Assembly: GCA_049599735.1 (NCBI GenBank)
Contig: JBMYOX010000003.1
Location: forward strand, 41,003 to 105,002
Source of the DNA: Pontibacterium sp049599735
GTDB taxonomy: Bacteria > Pseudomonadota > Gammaproteobacteria > Pseudomonadales > Balneatricaceae
Reading direction: 5' to 3'
Length of the DNA stretch: 64,000 nt
Every line of letters starts with the position of its first letter. Position 1 is the stretch's first letter. Of this stretch, positions 61,509 through 64,000 are shown one piece after another. The translations under genes and the position numbers were made by a program. Below the pieces are notes generated by a model. The model was not told the DNA's origin, made no database searches, and saw only the letters and a program-made list of their open reading frames with translations.

Positions 61509-63959
61509 ATGCGCGCCATAAAAATTCTGTTCAAGTCCCTGATCGTACTGGGTATCTTAGCGATACTGGCGGGTGCCATTGGCGCTACTGCTGCCTATTA
61601 TCACTTTTCTGCACAACTGCCTGAGGTAGACAGCCTGAGGAAAGTGCAGTTCCAGACGCCCCTGCGTATCTATACCCGCGATGAAAAGCTAATCGCCGAA
61701 TTTGGTGAAAAGAAACGCACACCTATCACCTACGAACAAATTCCCCAGGGGTTTGTAAACGCCCTGCTGGCCGCTGAGGACGGGCGGTTCTTTGAACACG
61801 GTGGCATTGATATTAAAGGTCTGGCCCGCGCGGCCTACCAGCTCGCCACTACCGGACGTATAAAAAGTGGTGGCTCCACGATCACTATGCAGGTGGCCAA
61901 GAACTTCTTCCTGACCCGGGAAAAAACCTTCAGCCGGAAATTCACTGAAATACTGCTCGCCCTGCGTATTGAAGAGGAGCTCAGTAAAAAAGAAATTCTG
62001 GAGCTGTATATCAACAAAATTTACCTGGGTCATCGTTCCTACGGCATCCAGGCCGCCGCCCATGTGTATTACGGCAAAGAAATCAGCACACTTTCCATCG
62101 CCCAGCTGGCGATGATCGCCGGGTTACCTAAAGCCCCTTCTGCCTACAACCCGATTACCAATCCAACCCGTGCACTGGAACGCCGGGACTGGATCTTGCA
62201 GCGTATGCACAGTCTGAGTTTTATTAACGATCAGGAATATGCCCAGGCGCGCGCTGAACCTATAAGTGCTGTTTACCACGGTGCAGATATAGAAGTGTCT
62301 GCACGTTATATCGCAGAAATGATTCGCAGCCAGCTATATAAACAATACGGCGATGAGCTTTATACCCACGGCTACCGGGTTTACACAACCCTGCAGGGCA
62401 CCTTACAAACAACTGCAAACGAAGCGCTTCAGAAAGGGTTGCTGGCCTACACCGAACGCCACGGCTATAAAGGCCCGGAGCAGACACTGGCAGCCGATGT
62501 ACTGAACGATAGCGCGGCCCTCGCCAAAGTGCTGAAAAAGATTGGCTCGGTCAGTGATATACAACCCGCAGCGGTAACAGCGGTGCATGAAAAAAGCATT
62601 GAAGCGACCCTCAAAAATGGCGAATCAGTCACACTCCAGTGGGAACAGCTTGCCTGGGCACGGCCTTACAAAAGTGTAAATTCTCAGGGCAAAAAGCCCA
62701 AAACGGCCGGTGATATTCTGACGGTGGGTGATGTGATTCGCATTCAGCAACGCCCTCTGGATAGCCAGAAAAAGTCTGCAAAAGGCACTAGCGAAGCCCC
62801 CTCAACTGCCTGGTTCCTGACACAGATTCCATCTGCTCAAGGTGCATTGATTTCAGTTAACCCAAACAACGGCGCTATTCAGTCCCTGGTGGGCGGCTTT
62901 AACTTCCACCATAATAAGTTTAACCGCGTTACTCAGGCGATACGCCAGCCGGGCTCGAATATCAAACCTTTTATCTATACGGCCGCCCTGGCAAACGGTT
63001 TTTCCCCTGCCTCCCTGATTAACGATGCACCTGTGGTTTTCCATGATGACCAGTTAGAGTCAAACTGGCGCCCCGAGAACTACAGTAAGAAATTTTATGG
63101 TCCGACCCGCTTAAGAGAAGCCCTGTACAAATCCAGAAACCTGGTGTCTATACGTATTCTGCAAGCTATGGGGATTAAAAACACCCTGAATTACCTGGAA
63201 AACTTTGGCTTTGATAAAAACAAATTACCCCATAACCTGTCGCTGTCGCTGGGTAGCGCAGATATGACCCCTCTGCAAGTGGTTCAGGGTTATGCAACAC
63301 TGGCCAACGGCGGCTTCCGCGTCAAACCTTACTTTATCGAGCGCATCGAAAACAACACAGGCGAGGTTCTTTTTCAGGAAAAACCCGCCACGGTCTGTGA
63401 AAACTGTCTTTATGTGGATGCCGATAACCCGCCTGAAACGATTCAGTCCGGACTCGATATCACCTCAAACCCGCTGGCAGAACGTACCGTTGATGCAGAA
63501 TCTGCTTATCTGATCTACAACATGATGCAGGACGTGATCACCCGGGGCACCGGACGACGGGCGCTGGTTTTAAAGCGTAAAGATCTGGCGGGTAAAACAG
63601 GCACAACAAATGATCAGAAAGATGCCTGGTTCTCCGGTTTTAACCGGGATTTAACCACTACTGTCTGGGTGGGCTTCGATCAGCCGGAAACCCTGGGCCG
63701 TAAAGAGTTTGGCGGTACCGCCGCCCTGCCGATCTGGATTGACTATATGCGGGTTGCCCTTAAAGATCGCCCCGAACGCGCAGCCGTGCCACCGGAAGGC
63801 ATCGTCAGCGTGAAAATTGACCCCAAAACCGGCCTGCTGGCCTATCCCGGACAAGGCAACGCAATCTTTGAGTATTTCCGCGAGGCCGATGCACCCACGG
63901 AGATGGCAATCCCCGCAGGCAAACAACAAAGCGGTAATAGCACTGAAGATATCTTCTGA
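61509..63959 (+). CDS. mrcA: Penicillin-binding protein 1A
   Basis: Bifunctional peptidoglycan synthase, 816 residues. N-terminal membrane anchor about 8-30; GT51 glycosyltransferase about 50-230 with the catalytic glutamate in LAAEDGRFFEHGGID and GGSTITMQVAKN; an OB-like insert about 310-420; transpeptidase domain with S483-N-I-K486, SRN after LYK, and K696-T-G-T. Same layout as E. coli PBP1a. Starts 140 bp from pilM on the other strand. Confidence 0.96.
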   Translation: MRAIKILFKSLIVLGILAILAGAIGATAAYYHFSAQLPEVDSLRKVQFQTPLRIYTRDEKLIAEFGEKKRTPITYEQIPQGFVNALLAAEDGRFFEHGGIDIKGLARAAYQLATTGRIKSGGSTITMQVAKNFFLTREKTFSRKFTEILLALRIEEELSKKEILELYINKIYLGHRSYGIQAAAHVYYGKEISTLSIAQLAMIAGLPKAPSAYNPITNPTRALERRDWILQRMHSLSFINDQEYAQARAEPISAVYHGADIEVSARYIAEMIRSQLYKQYGDELYTHGYRVYTTLQGTLQTTANEALQKGLLAYTERHGYKGPEQTLAADVLNDSAALAKVLKKIGSVSDIQPAAVTAVHEKSIEATLKNGESVTLQWEQLAWARPYKSVNSQGKKPKTAGDILTVGDVIRIQQRPLDSQKKSAKGTSEAPSTAWFLTQIPSAQGALISVNPNNGAIQSLVGGFNFHHNKFNRVTQAIRQPGSNIKPFIYTAALANGFSPASLINDAPVVFHDDQLESNWRPENYSKKFYGPTRLREALYKSRNLVSIRILQAMGIKNTLNYLENFGFDKNKLPHNLSLSLGSADMTPLQVVQGYATLANGGFRVKPYFIERIENNTGEVLFQEKPATVCENCLYVDADNPPETIQSGLDITSNPLAERTVDAESAYLIYNMMQDVITRGTGRRALVLKRKDLAGKTGTTNDQKDAWFSGFNRDLTTTVWVGFDQPETLGRKEFGGTAALPIWIDYMRVALKDRPERAAVPPEGIVSVKIDPKTGLLAYPGQGNAIFEYFREADAPTEMAIPAGKQQSGNSTEDIF

Positions 63960-64000
63960 CTACCTGCCTGACTTGCAGACACAAAAAACCCGGTGCATAC

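Noticed and set aside
63983..64000. AAAAAACCCGGTGC at the right edge as a terminator arm for mrcA
   Set aside because: Only the left arm is inside the window; the partner cannot be checked.

Overview
The window is chromosomal DNA of about 50% G+C from a gammaproteobacterium, most likely a marine Oceanospirillales-type organism (inference from gene content; no rRNA gene is present to settle it). The pointers are the Pseudomonas/Oceanospirillum-like order pilMNOPQ-aroK-aroB-(AAA/SPOR gene)-gltB-gltD, the very large NAD-dependent glutamate dehydrogenase, sodium-type PomA/PomB flagellar stators beside xseB-ispA-dxs, and an OprI-like alanine-rich lipoprotein. I see no rRNA, tRNA, CRISPR array, insertion sequence, prophage or integrase. 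Almost all of it is ordinary housekeeping DNA with dense operons.

Layout. 1-3663: 5' part of the NAD-glutamate dehydrogenase gene (minus strand, runs off the left edge), then about 550 bp without a recognisable gene. 4214-11490: the most accessory-looking block, a TauD/TfdA-type dioxygenase and a LysR regulator (minus) facing glcDEF glycolate oxidase and a TRAP solute-binding protein that lacks membrane partners (plus). 11630-16511: an exporter operon (membrane fusion protein, RbbA-like double ABC fused to a permease, second permease). 16822-18650: an Lpp/OprI-like lipoprotein converging on a LysM-L,D-transpeptidase, plus an unknown protein. 18844-20444: PPK2, a small unknown protein and cytochrome c5. 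20516-25317: pomAB divergent from xseB-ispA-dxs. 25410-28593: ribA and a PepSY/response regulator/sensor kinase operon.

28790-36635 (minus): glyA, nrdR, ribD, ribE, ribB, ribH, nusB, thiL, pgpA, a folate/riboflavin/thiamine block. glyA is preceded by a folded leader, and the RibB protein carries a dead GTP cyclohydrolase II domain whose active counterpart is the separate ribA. An Hsp20 gene lies just upstream of glyA. 36814-45012: ettA, a thioesterase, a PilZ protein, radA, metY, an unknown outer-membrane-type protein and a Sel1/SPOR protein. 45022-61367 (minus): carbonic anhydrase, hemE, gltD, gltB, a DamX-like AAA/SPOR protein, aroB, aroK and pilQPONM. 61509-63959 (plus): penicillin-binding protein 1A, divergent from pilM.

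How the genes fit together. Nitrogen assimilation is represented at both ends (GltBD makes glutamate, the dehydrogenase at the left edge breaks it down). Envelope maintenance recurs: lipoprotein and L,D-transpeptidase, PBP1A, two SPOR proteins and the type IV pilus alignment complex and secretin. Glycolate, glycine/serine, riboflavin and isoprenoid metabolism make up most of the rest. I found no clear undescribed multi-gene system. The best candidates for something new are the dioxygenase/LysR/glcDEF/orphan-TRAP locus, the glyA leader RNA, the pair of palindromes on the gltB promoter and the unknown secreted proteins.
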